Shown in pieces: positions 26,769 through 34,703 of a DNA stretch of 64,000 nucleotides (its first letter is position 1; each line of letters opens with the position of its first letter). The translations under genes and the position numbers were made by a program. Source of the stretch: CAYLRY01 sp964386535 (GTDB lineage Bacteria > Chloroflexota > Dehalococcoidia > Dehalococcoidales > UBA3254). The DNA is taken from assembly GCA_964386535.1 (NCBI GenBank), contig CAYLRY010000013.1:1-64000 (forward strand). The letters run 5' to 3'. Under the pieces are notes generated by a model. That model worked only from the letters and a program-made list of their open reading frames with translations, was not told the DNA's origin and made no database searches.

Positions 26769-27518
26769 ATGGAAAACAGCGAGATTAAACAAAATGTCCG
26801 ACAGCATTACGGCCAATTTGCCAGGCAGTCAGCCAGGTGCTGTCAGCCTCCCGGGTCTGTTAAAACTAACAAACATGCTGAAAGACTTTACTCAACGGAT
26901 GAGCTAAACAATCTGCCTCAGAGTGCGGTTGATGCTGCGGCAGGCTGTGGCAATCCTATCGCCATCGCCTCACTAAAGCCTGGCGAGATAGTCCTGGATT
27001 TGGGAAGCGGGGGAGGTATCGATTGCTTTCTGGCGGCTCAAAAAGTGGGTGCTGAAGGGAAAGTTATTGGAGTTGATATGACCACGGAGATGCTGGAACT
27101 CGCCCGGCAGAATGCGCAAAAGATGCATGTTGCCAATGTGGAGTTTCGTTTGGGGGAGATTGAATACCTGCCGGTGGCCGATAACTCCGTGGACGTGGTG
27201 ATATCCAATTGTGTAATTAATTTGTCCCCGGATAAGACTCAGGTCTTCAAGGAAGCTTACCGGGCACTGAAGCCTGGCGGCAGATTGATGGTCTCGGATA
27301 TCGTTTTGCTTAAGGAACTTCCCGAATCAGTTAGAAATGATATGTCTGCCTGGGCGGGCTGCGTTGCCGGGGCTTCATTGAAAGAAGATTACTTGTCTAC
27401 TATCGCAGCCGCTGGTTTTAAGAACGTCAAGATAGTATCTGAAGAGACATCCGCAAGAAGGACAGAACTGGCAGGTTCGATTGCCAGTGTCAAGGTCAGC
27501 GCAGACAAGCCGCAGTAA
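26769..27518 (+). CDS. arsM: Arsenite S-adenosylmethionine methyltransferase ArsM, copy 1
   Basis: The 249-residue enzyme methylates As(III) with SAM. The SAM site is VLDLGSGGGID (75-85) and acidic loop VIGVDMTTEM. Conserved cysteines Cys60 (AAGCGNP), Cys148 (ISNCVINL) and Cys198 (AGCVAGA) match the As-binding triad of ArsM (72, 174 and 224 in the algal enzyme; the last two share the 50-residue spacing). An extra CC pair is at 24-25. An AAGGAGTG site precedes the ATG. A broken radical SAM gene follows, as in the second arsM locus. Confidence 0.95.
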   Translation: MENSEIKQNVRQHYGQFARQSARCCQPPGSVKTNKHAERLYSTDELNNLPQSAVDAAAGCGNPIAIASLKPGEIVLDLGSGGGIDCFLAAQKVGAEGKVIGVDMTTEMLELARQNAQKMHVANVEFRLGEIEYLPVADNSVDVVISNCVINLSPDKTQVFKEAYRALKPGGRLMVSDIVLLKELPESVRNDMSAWAGCVAGASLKEDYLSTIAAAGFKNVKIVSEETSARRTELAGSIASVKVSADKPQ

Positions 27519-27573
27519 GATGAACCAGGAATGTTCTTTAATCCTTTTTCCGCTTTAACGTTGGTGATACCGG

Positions 27574-27903
27574 GAAAAAGGCGGCAGTGGTGCAATTTGA
27601 TGGGATGGCAATCTCAGTCCCTGTTTACCTATGTTTCATGATCATACCAGTTATGTCCCCGAGCATAAGCGGCACTCTCGTCATTGGTCCCTTGGGAATC
27701 TGACGAATAATGATCTTAGCGGGTTGTGGTTTTCACTTCAGCATCGCAAGTTTCGGGATAAGGTGTAGTCCTTTTACTTTGCTCCTTTTATCACTTGCGG
27801 CGAGTGTGATCTCCTGGATAGTAATGAAGAGGATTGCTTTGGCAGCAAGTTTCCCACCTGCGGGGGCTGCCTCTGGGCTCAAGGGATCATTCAGTGCCCT
27901 TAA
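27574..27903 (+). pseudogene. Remnant of a radical SAM/SPASM-like gene (C-terminal part)
   Basis: One frame (27574-27903) reads EKGGSGAI*WDGNLSPCLPMFHDHTSY, then SRHWSLGNLTNNDL, then stop and FYFAPFITCGECDLLDSNEEDC, ending SKFPTCGGCLWAQGIIQCP and TAA. It aligns to the C-terminal 105 residues of the three intact radical SAM genes at 39682, 41100 and 45093. Two in-frame stops (TGA at 27598-27600 and TAG at 27766-27768) interrupt it, and the radical SAM domain itself is missing. It sits just downstream of arsM copy 1, exactly as an intact copy sits after arsM copy 2. The gap from 27904 to about 28190 shows nothing else. Confidence 0.88.
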
Positions 27904-28196
27904 TCATCGATGAATGAATACAAAAATATGCTGCTCTGCCCTCTTTTTGATATTATTAATATAACCCGTATCACTTACAGAATATAACCTATACCGGTGA
28001 TGAAACGGCATATTGGCTGTAACTCAAATATAGCCAATATAGCTGTTTTAATACCGTGTGATCTTTTTATATCTTTTGTCATTTTCTATTTTTGCTAAAT
28101 TGTTCTTTGTCACCCCATTTCCTTGGCCACATTCTTTCTTCTCCCTCGATTGGATATAACTCTTAATCAATTACAGGGAAAGCCAGAAAAAAGTTA

Positions 28197-28225
28197 TTGA
28201 CAACCAATTTAATATGTACTACCAT
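28197..28225 (+). promoter_or_regulatory. Promoter of the arsR-ACR3 unit
   Basis: TTGACA at 28197-28202 and TACCAT at 28220-28225, spaced 17 bp, match a sigma-A promoter (perfect -35, 4/6 -10). An AT-rich dyad (TTTATATAGATATATATTTATAT) lies just downstream, between the promoter and the ArsR ribosome site, and may be its operator. Confidence 0.6.
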
Positions 28226-28261
28226 TTATATAGATATATATTTATATGGAGGAATATCAAT

Positions 28262-28618
28262 ATGACTAAGGAAAATGAGCAGGCCAGGCTGCTGACCTGC
28301 ATCGGGGAACCCACCCGGTTGCAAATTTTGTCACTTCTGATTCAGGGTGAGAGATATGTGGGCGAAATATCGGAGACCTTGAGAATCGAACAATCCCTGG
28401 TCTCCTATCATCTGCGGCATCTCCGTGAGTGCAACATCGTGCAGGCCAGACAGGATGCCCAAAAGACTTACTACCGGTTGTCTGATCCCCGGCTGGCTGA
28501 ACTGGTGCTCATCAGTGCAGCTCTGGCAAAAGACATGTTCTTTTGCCAACCAGGTGCGAAAATGGTTGCAGAAAGCACCCGGGAAGTATCAAAAGCCGGA
28601 GGCATGGAGCAGGTTTGA
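28262..28618 (+). CDS. ArsR-family transcriptional regulator
   Basis: The 118-residue protein has the ArsR winged helix (EPTRLQILSLLIQGERYVGEISETLRIEQSLVSYHLRHLRE). It lacks the CVC motif of classical ArsR but has Cys at ECN and FFCQPG, which could sense a thiophilic metalloid. The ATG at 28262 is preceded by a strong GGAGGAA site. It lies 70 bp upstream of an ACR3-type transporter, so it probably represses that gene. It is unlike the two other ArsR proteins in the window. Confidence 0.9.
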   Translation: MTKENEQARLLTCIGEPTRLQILSLLIQGERYVGEISETLRIEQSLVSYHLRHLRECNIVQARQDAQKTYYRLSDPRLAELVLISAALAKDMFFCQPGAKMVAESTREVSKAGGMEQV

Positions 28619-28687
28619 GCTGCGAATTGTAATAGAGACAATCTTCAGGATTTCAAGAGCAAATCTTAATACAAAAGAGGAATTAAC

Positions 28688-29769
28688 ATGGCTGAAAAAA
28701 AAAACAAATCGGTTTCTTTGAAAAATTTCTAACTCTATGGGTAGTGCTCTGCATGGCAGCGGGGGTACTGATTGGCCAGTTTCTGCCGGCAATCCCTTCC
28801 TTCCTGGGTGAGTTTACTTATGCCCAGGTTTCTATACCCGTAGCCGTATTAATCTGGTTAATGATTTACCCCATGATGTTGAAGGTTGATTTCGCCAGTA
28901 TCGTCAATGTCGGAAAAAACCCAAAAGGTCTGGTAGTGACCTGGGTAGTAAACTGGCTGATCAAGCCGTTTACCATGTTTGGTATGGCTTCTCTTTTCTT
29001 CTACGTCATATTCAAGCCGTTAATTCCCCATGAATTAGCCACCCAATATCTGGCTGGAGCAGTGTTACTGGGGGCTGCCCCTTGCACCGCTATGGTCTTT
29101 GTCTGGAGCTATCTCACCCGGGGCAACCCGGCTTATACTCTGGTACAGGTAGCGACTAATGACCTGATCATTCTGGTTGCTTTTGTTCCCATCGTAGTTT
29201 TGTTGCTGGGAGTCAGCAATATATCAGTACCCTGGATTACATTGTTTTTATCAGTTGTGCTCTTTGTCGTTATTCCCCTGGCCGCTGGCTGGTTTACTCG
29301 GGTCTATATCACTAAGAGGCAAGGGAGAGATTATTTCGAAAACAAATTTATCCCTAAATTTGGGAATGTAACCATCATCGGGCTGCTGCTTACCCTTGTG
29401 ATCATCTTCTCCTTCCAGGGAAAGGTTATTATTGAAAATCCTATTCATATCATATTAATTGCCGTACCGCTGACCATCCAGACCTTTCTTATTTTCTTTA
29501 TCGCATATGGGTGGTCAAAACAATGGAAGCTGAGGCATGATATTGCGGCCCCTGCCGGTATGATTGGTGCCAGCAATTTCTTTGAACTTTCGGTGGCCGT
29601 GGCTATTTCAGTATTCGGCCTTACGTCGGCAGCAGCTCTGGCAACAGTTGTGGGAGTGCTGGTTGAGGTGCCAGTGATGCTGACATTGGTAGCCATTGCC
29701 AATAAAACTCGACACTGGTTCCCCGAGTATCAGAATATTCAAAAACCTGAATCAATTGCGGAGGTTTGA
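28688..29769 (+). CDS. ACR3-family arsenite efflux permease, apparent frameshift in A10 tract
   Basis: About 350 residues with ten membrane segments, matching the bile acid/arsenite (BART) family ACR3 transporters: YAQVSIPVAVLIWLMIYPMM, LLGAAPCTAMVFVWSYL and AAPAGMIGASNFFELSVA. An AAAGAGG site precedes the ATG at 28688, which opens M-A-E-K-K..., but the main frame that continues to 29769 is offset by one base. Adding one A to the A10 tract (28695-28704) would give MAEKKKQIGFFEKFLTLWVV, matching the second ACR3 protein at 37604 (LDRFLTLWIFVAMG). So the gene is either broken, misread, or expressed by slippage on the A-tract. Cys in GAAPCTA is the essential ACR3 cysteine. Confidence 0.85.
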
Positions 29770-29879
29770 GCGGATAAAATTATCCATGCTTCGCGGATAC
29801 CAGTTTTAATAGTGGTCCCTAAGGAATGCAGAATCAGCTAATGTTATGACCTGTGCTGGAAGAGACTAATAGCTGACAG

Positions 29880-30091
29880 AGACCTTAAAGAGTTCCGGCC
29901 AGGCGTATGCAGATTGCATCGCCATAGCTTCAATAAAGAAGGACTATCTTCATCACATTCAAGCTGCCGGCTTTCAAGGAGTAAATGTAGTTGGGTAATG
30001 TACTTCATATATTGCTCCTGCGGATTATCAATCCAGCGGAGATATTGTGCCGATAAATAGCATCAAAGTTGCTATTTTAAAACCAGATTAA
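29880..30091 (+). pseudogene. Remnant of a third arsM (C-terminal part)
   Basis: A frame at 29909-30091 reads ADCIAIASIKKDYLHHIQAAGFQGVNVVG, then a stop, then CTSYIAPADYQSS and NSIKVAILKPD with TAA. It aligns to the C-terminus of arsM copy 2 (AGCIGGAALKSDYLQIIKDAGFQNINVV...SYIQPGDF, then SLKISAIKL). At least one in-frame stop and an upstream frameshift are present, and no N-terminal part is seen. It is downstream of the ACR3 gene. It shows an arsM-containing block was duplicated and has decayed. Confidence 0.85.
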
Positions 30092-30120
30092 TATTCAGCT
30101 TTTGTTTTGAACTAAATAAT

Positions 30121-30165
30121 AATCCCCCACTTTTCCTGAATTATGATCTGAAAAAGTGGGGGATT
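30121..30165 (+). terminator. Intrinsic terminator
   Basis: A 14-bp perfect stem AATCCCCCACTTTT (30121-30134) and AAAAGTGGGGGATT (30152-30165) closes a 17-nt loop, followed by TGTTTG. It ends the arsM-remnant/ACR3 side and separates it from the next promoter. Confidence 0.8.
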
Positions 30166-30184
30166 TGTTTGCTCGCACTGGTTG

Positions 30185-30249
30185 TTGACAAGACAACCGG
30201 GGTGAGTTATTATATTCGTGTAACTGCATATTTGCATGTATGCATGCAG
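30185..30249 (+). promoter_or_regulatory. Promoter and palindromic operator of the zinc-ribbon/arsR operon
   Basis: TTGACA (30185-30190) and TATTAT (30208-30213), spaced 17 bp, form a strong sigma-A promoter. Immediately downstream, nested palindromes CTGCAT...ATGCAG (30224-30249) and GCATGTATGC (30234-30243) form a likely ArsR operator. The following genes include an ArsR with a CVC motif, the expected regulator. Confidence 0.8.
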
Positions 30250-30266
30250 CTTAAGAGGAGAGGAAT

Positions 30267-30461
30267 ATGCAAAGAGGAGGATTTATCCTGAAGTGCAGAT
30301 GTCCCAAATGCGGCGGAAGTATATATCTGGATAATGATGTTTATGGCTGGTTTGAACAGTGTCTTCAATGCGGTTATACCTGCGATATGGCCAAAATAGC
30401 AGAGATGCTGGTTAATCCAGGTAAGGCGAATGCTGCCAGATACACTATGATCATCCGCTAA
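30267..30461 (+). CDS. Small zinc-ribbon protein
   Basis: The 64-residue protein has one C2C2 ribbon: CRCPKCGGSIY (about 10-20) and CLQCGYTC (about 33-41), with a second Cys near the ends of each. It has an AGGAGAGGAA site before ATG and is the first gene of an operon with an ArsR regulator and a permease. A metal-sensing or regulatory role is possible. The family is not recognised further. Confidence 0.7.
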   Translation: MQRGGFILKCRCPKCGGSIYLDNDVYGWFEQCLQCGYTCDMAKIAEMLVNPGKANAARYTMIIR

Positions 30462-30487
30462 TTAGTATCAATTGAAGAAGGTGTGAT

Positions 30488-30874
30488 ATGCGAGAAATTG
30501 TTAAAGTTTTTAGTGTGCTGGCCGATGAGACCAAGTTACGGATACTCAATCTGCTCCTGGAGCGAGAGTGCTGCGTCTGCGAGGTTATGCAGGCCCTGGA
30601 AATTTCTCAGTCTAAAGCTTCCCGGGGTTTGACTGGCCTCTACGATGCCGGTTTGCTCAGTTTAAAGAAAGAGGGACTCTGGGCAATGTATTCGATAGAC
30701 CGGGACGATATTGCCGGATATAAAGTAAAAATTATTGAGGCTGTTAGAGAAGCCCTGGCTAATCAGAAGATAACTACCCTGGATAAAGAGAGATTAAAGA
30801 AAACCGTCCGTGGATACTCCAGGCGAGACCCCGGCCTGGTTGATAGTATTTCCTGCCATTATAATTCTCATTAA
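30488..30874 (+). CDS. ArsR-family repressor with ECCVCEV sensor motif
   Basis: The 128-residue winged-helix protein has the ArsR hallmark LLERECCVCEVMQALEISQSKASRGLTGLYDAGLL. The vicinal CCVC cluster at the start of the recognition helix is the classical As(III)-binding site of E. coli-type ArsR. A nearby palindrome (30224-30249) is its likely operator. A close paralog lies at 46947-47312. It is followed 24 bp later by the permease gene and is probably cotranscribed. Confidence 0.92.
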   Translation: MREIVKVFSVLADETKLRILNLLLERECCVCEVMQALEISQSKASRGLTGLYDAGLLSLKKEGLWAMYSIDRDDIAGYKVKIIEAVREALANQKITTLDKERLKKTVRGYSRRDPGLVDSISCHYNSH

Positions 30875-30898
30875 GCGGGTAAATTGGAGTAACAATAG

Positions 30899-31933
30899 AT
30901 GGAATACTTTATTGATATTTTGTTGGGCGGCTGGAACGGATTGGTAAGCTACCTTTCCGCCCATGTCATAACCTGCCTGATGCCGGCCTTATTTATTGCC
31001 GGGGCAATTGCGGCCTTCGTTTCGCAGGCAGCGGTACTGAAATATTTCGGACCTCAGGCGAAGAAACTAACCTCATATAGTGTGGCTTCCGTATCGGGAT
31101 CGGTGCTGGCCGTTTGCTCCTGCACGGTACTCCCGCTCTTTGCCGGTATCTATAAAAGAGGGGCTGGATTAGGCCCGGCCATTGCTTTCCTATTCTCCGG
31201 CCCGGCCATCAATGTGCTGGCTATCGTGTATTCAGCACGATTACTGGGTTATGATATTGGATTGGCCCGGGCAATCGCTGCCATCGCTTTCTCAGTTATT
31301 ATCGGTTTGATCATGGCCTTCATTTACCGCAAAGAGCAATCCCGCTTTGATGCTAAAGCCTTTGCCCTGCTAACAGCAGATCCTGGAGGTAAAAGTATCT
31401 GGCAGCAGGTACTTTTCGTGGGAGCTCTGGTAGGTGTTCTCATATTCGCTGCATCCCAAAACTGGATTGTAATGGGAGTATTTCTGGCTGCTGTAGCCGT
31501 AATCCTCTGGCGCTGGTTCAGTAAAGGAGAAATTATCCAGTGGCTCAAGGAAACGTTACATTTTACTCGCCTGATCATTCCCTGGCTGCTGATTGGAGTG
31601 TTCGTGGCTGGTATATTAACTGTAGTTATCCCACAATCATTTGTTGCCCAATTTGTCGGTGGTAATACTATCTTGGGCAACTTAATTGCTTCACTTTTTG
31701 GGGCTCTGATGTACTTTGCCACCCTTACAGAAGTACCAATCATACGGGCTTTTATGGATCTTGGAATGGGCAAAGGTCCAGCACTGGCTTTGCTTTTAGC
31801 CGGCCCGGCTCTATCTTTGCCAAGCATGCTGGTAATCCGCAAGATCATGGGAACCAGGAAAATGCTTACCTATGTGGGTTTGGTAGTAGTTATGGCCACG
31901 ATAACGGGCTACATCTTTGGCCTGATAGCTTAA
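30899..31933 (+). CDS. ArsP-type permease (UPF0718/DUF318), copy A
   Basis: The 344-residue protein has eight to ten membrane segments and the motif VCSCTVLPLF near residue 78, with GPAINVLAIVYSARLLG. These mark UPF0718/ArsP-like permeases. A close paralog lies at 34704-35738 (both start with LSAHVITCL and end with GPALSLPSxLxxRxIMG). It lies after ArsR and before two small redox/metal proteins, so it is probably a metalloid or thiol-conjugate exporter. Substrate is not shown. Confidence 0.82.
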   Translation: MEYFIDILLGGWNGLVSYLSAHVITCLMPALFIAGAIAAFVSQAAVLKYFGPQAKKLTSYSVASVSGSVLAVCSCTVLPLFAGIYKRGAGLGPAIAFLFSGPAINVLAIVYSARLLGYDIGLARAIAAIAFSVIIGLIMAFIYRKEQSRFDAKAFALLTADPGGKSIWQQVLFVGALVGVLIFAASQNWIVMGVFLAAVAVILWRWFSKGEIIQWLKETLHFTRLIIPWLLIGVFVAGILTVVIPQSFVAQFVGGNTILGNLIASLFGALMYFATLTEVPIIRAFMDLGMGKGPALALLLAGPALSLPSMLVIRKIMGTRKMLTYVGLVVVMATITGYIFGLIA

Positions 31934-31957
31934 TAATAAAACAGGAGGAATAAATAA

Positions 31958-32215
31958 ATGAAGATCAAAATTTTGGGCACAGGTTGTGCCAAATGCAATC
32001 AATTGGAGAATGTGACTAAAGAAGTTCTGAAGGAAATGGGTATCGAAGCTCACATTGATCATGTAAAGGATATCCAGAAGATCATGGAATATCCTATCCT
32101 GACTACCCCTGGTCTGGTTATTAATGAAGAAGTAGTATTAGCCGGTAAAGTACCTTCCAAAGCTGAAGTTACGAAATATATCGTTAATGCCCTGGATAAA
32201 GAAAATAAGACTTAA
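31958..32215 (+). CDS. Thioredoxin/glutaredoxin-like CxxC small protein 1
   Basis: The 85-residue protein resembles the TM0996/MTH895-type mini-thioredoxins. It has active site GTGCAKC (residues 7-13), TTPGLVINEEVV (cis-Pro region) and GKVPSKAEV. It has no signal peptide. It is the fourth gene of the zinc-ribbon/ArsR/permease operon and is probably a redox or metal-transfer partner of the permease. An AGGAGG site precedes the ATG. Confidence 0.85.
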   Translation: MKIKILGTGCAKCNQLENVTKEVLKEMGIEAHIDHVKDIQKIMEYPILTTPGLVINEEVVLAGKVPSKAEVTKYIVNALDKENKT

Positions 32216-32239
32216 AAATTAACATAGGAGTAGAGTTAA

Positions 32240-32677
32240 ATGGCAGAAGAGCAACAATTTCAGGCGGGTGTGAACACTCACGAGAACGCAATTTTCTCCT
32301 GTTTTGGTGGGGCATCCAGTACCGGAATTACCAGCGGGCTGGCCTGCCTGGAAGCAGTCAAGGAACTGGGATTGGAAAAGGCAGCTATCATGTGTCTGGG
32401 AGGATTACCGACCAATGTTAAACCGGTTTTAGGTAAAACCAAAGCTGCTAAAAAGATTATTACTGTAGATGGTTGCCCATTTGAGTGCAGCCGCAAGATC
32501 GTTGAACAGGCCGGATTTAAGCCGGTCAGTATCGTGCTTACCCGTGATATGGGTATGAAAAAGAAAGGCTTCAGCGAAGATATCGGCAAAGGAATCAAGA
32601 ATATGATGGAGTATATTTCGGATGCTGAAGTGAAGCAAGCCAAGGAACTGATTATTAAAGCCGTTTTAGAGGATTAA
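32240..32677 (+). CDS. DGC-domain putative zinc-binding protein
   Basis: The 145-residue protein belongs to the DGC family (PF08859 type). Evidence is the IFSCFGGASSTG start, AAIMCLGGLP, and the name-giving DGCPFECSRKIVEQAGF motif. These proteins carry four conserved cysteines and are thought to bind metal; their role is not established. It is the last gene of the operon and lies 24 bp after the mini-thioredoxin. It could pair with the ArsP-like permease and mini-thioredoxins in metalloid handling. The following gap to 32915 is AT-rich and empty. Confidence 0.85.
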   Translation: MAEEQQFQAGVNTHENAIFSCFGGASSTGITSGLACLEAVKELGLEKAAIMCLGGLPTNVKPVLGKTKAAKKIITVDGCPFECSRKIVEQAGFKPVSIVLTRDMGMKKKGFSEDIGKGIKNMMEYISDAEVKQAKELIIKAVLED

Positions 32678-32915
32678 AGTCACCACCAGAATTATAGCCA
32701 GAGATATCTGAACTAAGTTAAGAAATAATAATCTCAGTCTATTGTATAATATTTAAATTAATAATAAAAATTATGTTATTGAAATATATTGGAAATAACA
32801 TAATTATTTTTTAAAGATTAATATTATTTTATTTATAATTATTTAGCTTAATTAAAGGTAATCTTTTATGATTTTATAAATATATTTTGAAATAACTATA
32901 AAAAAGGAGAACCCT

Positions 32916-33635
32916 ATGGATCTAGAGAAGTCGGAAAAACTAATGACCGAAATATTGGGATTAAAACATCATCCTATTGCAGTGAAGTTCTTTGAAAAAA
33001 ACGAAGATCTGGAGGGCTTCGAACTGCCTCCCGGCCGCCGCTACTGCCATATCCTGATGGGAGCACGCGAAGGTAAAATGCACAAGCTAACCGCTGAAAA
33101 CATCGCCTGTCCTGCCGCAGCCTGGGTACTGGGTTTCAAAGAGCCTCCACTTGCACTATCGTCAGGTGAAATGCCCGCAACCATGGGCATCTTTGCCAGC
33201 CCGAAAGCTGTTAAAAACACGCTGGCTACCATGCCCCGTTTAGAGATGGGAAAATTTAAGATGGTCGCCGGCTGCCCCTTGGGAAAGGCTCCGTTTGAGC
33301 CGGATGTGGTGGTTATTGAATCGGATCCAGAACATCTGATGTGGCTGGCTCTAGCCAAGGTTTTTGAAACCGGAGGCCGGTTAGATTTCAGTACGGCTGT
33401 CCTGCAGGCCACCTGCGTTGACGTGACGGTAATGCCTTTCCTGACCCAGAAAATGAATGCTAACCTGGGATGCTATGGCTGCCGGGAAGCTACTAATCTG
33501 ACAGAGGGTGAGACGGTGCTCGGATTCCCCATGAAGGATCTGGAGGAAATTACCCGTTCATTACAAAAGCTGAATGAAAAGGCGATTCCCAGGGTAAGGG
33601 GAAAGACCATCTATAAAGCCCTGATAAGCCGGTGA
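32916..33635 (+). CDS. DUF169 family protein, copy 1
   Basis: The 239-residue protein fits the DUF169 family: IAVKFFEKNEDL at the N-terminus, CPAAAWVLGF, a PxGKAPFEPDVVVIESDPEHLMWLALA stretch, and CYGCREATN. Family members are common in anaerobes with corrinoid or metal metabolism, but no activity is established. Four-Cys pattern (Cys at HILMG region, ACPA, CPLG, CYGC) suggests a metal or cluster site. A paralog lies at 44320-45078. An AAAGGAGAA site precedes the ATG. Confidence 0.82.
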   Translation: MDLEKSEKLMTEILGLKHHPIAVKFFEKNEDLEGFELPPGRRYCHILMGAREGKMHKLTAENIACPAAAWVLGFKEPPLALSSGEMPATMGIFASPKAVKNTLATMPRLEMGKFKMVAGCPLGKAPFEPDVVVIESDPEHLMWLALAKVFETGGRLDFSTAVLQATCVDVTVMPFLTQKMNANLGCYGCREATNLTEGETVLGFPMKDLEEITRSLQKLNEKAIPRVRGKTIYKALISR

Positions 33636-33812
33636 ACTTGTATTTATTAATATTTTGTTAATCGGCCTTCAAGGAAGTTCTAAGTCAATGAACTCATTAA
33701 TAAACGGTTAACTGAATCTTTAGGCTCCAGGTGGTTTTATTAATCGGTTCCTGCGGACGGAGGTTAGTATTAAAGATGTTAATGGTTATTATTCACAGAT
33801 GCAAAGAAGTGA

Positions 33813-33864
33813 TTGACAGATCAGATAGATTATCTTAATATATGCTTAAGTGCACATTTAAGCA
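33813..33864 (+). promoter_or_regulatory. Promoter and inverted-repeat operator of the mini-thioredoxin operon
   Basis: TTGACA (33813-33818) and TAATAT (33836-33841), spaced 17 bp, form a likely sigma-A promoter. TGCTTAA-N8-TTAAGCA (33843-33864) directly follows and is a good ArsR-type operator. Confidence 0.7.
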
Positions 33865-33920
33865 CCTTTCCCCTCAAGACAAATTGTTCGTGTATTGAAG
33901 TTTATCATGGAGGCAATATA

Positions 33921-34190
33921 ATGATCAGCGTTAAAGTTTTCGGCACCACCCCACCCTGCGCCCGCTGTAAGGAAGTCACCAAACGGGCAGTAAAAGTAGC
34001 AGAAAAATATCCGGGTCAAATTGAGGTCAACAAGTTTGATGCCCTTTCTTCTGAGGGCGATAAATACGGCATTATGATGACCCCCACTATAGTTATTAAC
34101 GATAAGGTCGTTTCAGTGGGTAAGGTACCCACCGAGGGTGATATTGAAAAGATGATACAAAAAGAAATGGAGAAAAAGGCTGATGGTTAA
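33921..34190 (+). CDS. Thioredoxin-like CxxC small protein 2
   Basis: The 89-residue protein has active site TPPCARC, then a cis-Pro region MMTPTIVINDKVV. The ATG at 33921 is supported by a GGAGGCA site; the longer open frame upstream contains the promoter region and is rejected. It overlaps the next gene by 8 bp. It is the first of three consecutive mini-thioredoxin-like genes leading into a permease. Confidence 0.85.
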   Translation: MISVKVFGTTPPCARCKEVTKRAVKVAEKYPGQIEVNKFDALSSEGDKYGIMMTPTIVINDKVVSVGKVPTEGDIEKMIQKEMEKKADG

Positions 34191-34443
34191 AATGGAAGTA
34201 TTCAGCGGCGATCCGCCCTGTCCAGGCTGTGTAGCCATCCTGGCGCTGGCTGATGAGTATGCAGAAAAATACAGGGGCAAAGTTGAAGTAAAAAAATATA
34301 TTGGAGAAGAAGGCACGGCCAAGTTCCAGGAATATAAGATGCTGTGCGTCCCCGCGGTGGTGGTTAACGGGGTAATAAAGATAGAAGGGATTTGTCCCAC
34401 CCGCAAAACCCTGGACAGTGCGCTGAGGGAAGGTGGACTATGA
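34183..34443 (+). CDS. Thioredoxin-like CxxC small protein 3
   Basis: The 86-residue protein has active site DPPCPGC and the cis-Pro region CVPAVVVNGVI. It overlaps the preceding gene by 8 bp and the next by 4 bp (ATGA), indicating tight coupling. It is a divergent copy of its neighbours and has an extra Cys before the cis-Pro (MLCVPA) that may form part of a metal site. Confidence 0.85.
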   Translation: MVKMEVFSGDPPCPGCVAILALADEYAEKYRGKVEVKKYIGEEGTAKFQEYKMLCVPAVVVNGVIKIEGICPTRKTLDSALREGGL

Positions 34444-34703
34444 ACAAGATCAAGGTAGAAGTTTTTCTGTCTGTCCCGGCCTGCTCCGGGGGAGTCAGCC
34501 TCATGCGGCTGATAAAGGAAATTGAACAGGAATACGGAGACAAGATAGAAGTAACCGTTAACCGTGGCCGTAACGAATTGTTTGAACAGGCAAACCTCAG
34601 CTCAGCGCCTGCTTTAATCGTGGGTGAACTGGTCAGGTTTATGGGAGTCTGCCCGGATAAGGAGTCTTTGCTGGCTGCCCTGAAAGAGGCCGGGCTGGAA
34701 TAA
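34440..34703 (+). CDS. Thioredoxin-like protein 4 with degenerate active site
   Basis: The 87-residue protein has the same fold and length as its two upstream neighbours, but the active site is PACSGGV instead of CxxC, so only one cysteine remains. The cis-Pro region (SSAPALIVGELV) is kept. The ATG at 34440 overlaps the previous TGA; a longer upstream frame is rejected. A single-Cys thioredoxin could still form mixed disulfides or bind metal. The permease gene begins at the next base. Confidence 0.82.
   Translation: MNKIKVEVFLSVPACSGGVSLMRLIKEIEQEYGDKIEVTVNRGRNELFEQANLSSAPALIVGELVRFMGVCPDKESLLAALKEAGLE

Noticed and set aside
27598..27600. In-frame TGA in the radical SAM remnant as a Sec codon
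   Set aside because: A TAG also interrupts the frame, the position is not Cys in the paralogs, and the radical SAM domain is missing.
31324..31848. 174-codon frame on the - strand
   Set aside because: It is antisense to the permease gene; no motif.
33813..33920. N-terminal extension of the mini-thioredoxin
   Set aside because: It covers the promoter and operator; GGAGG supports ATG 33921.
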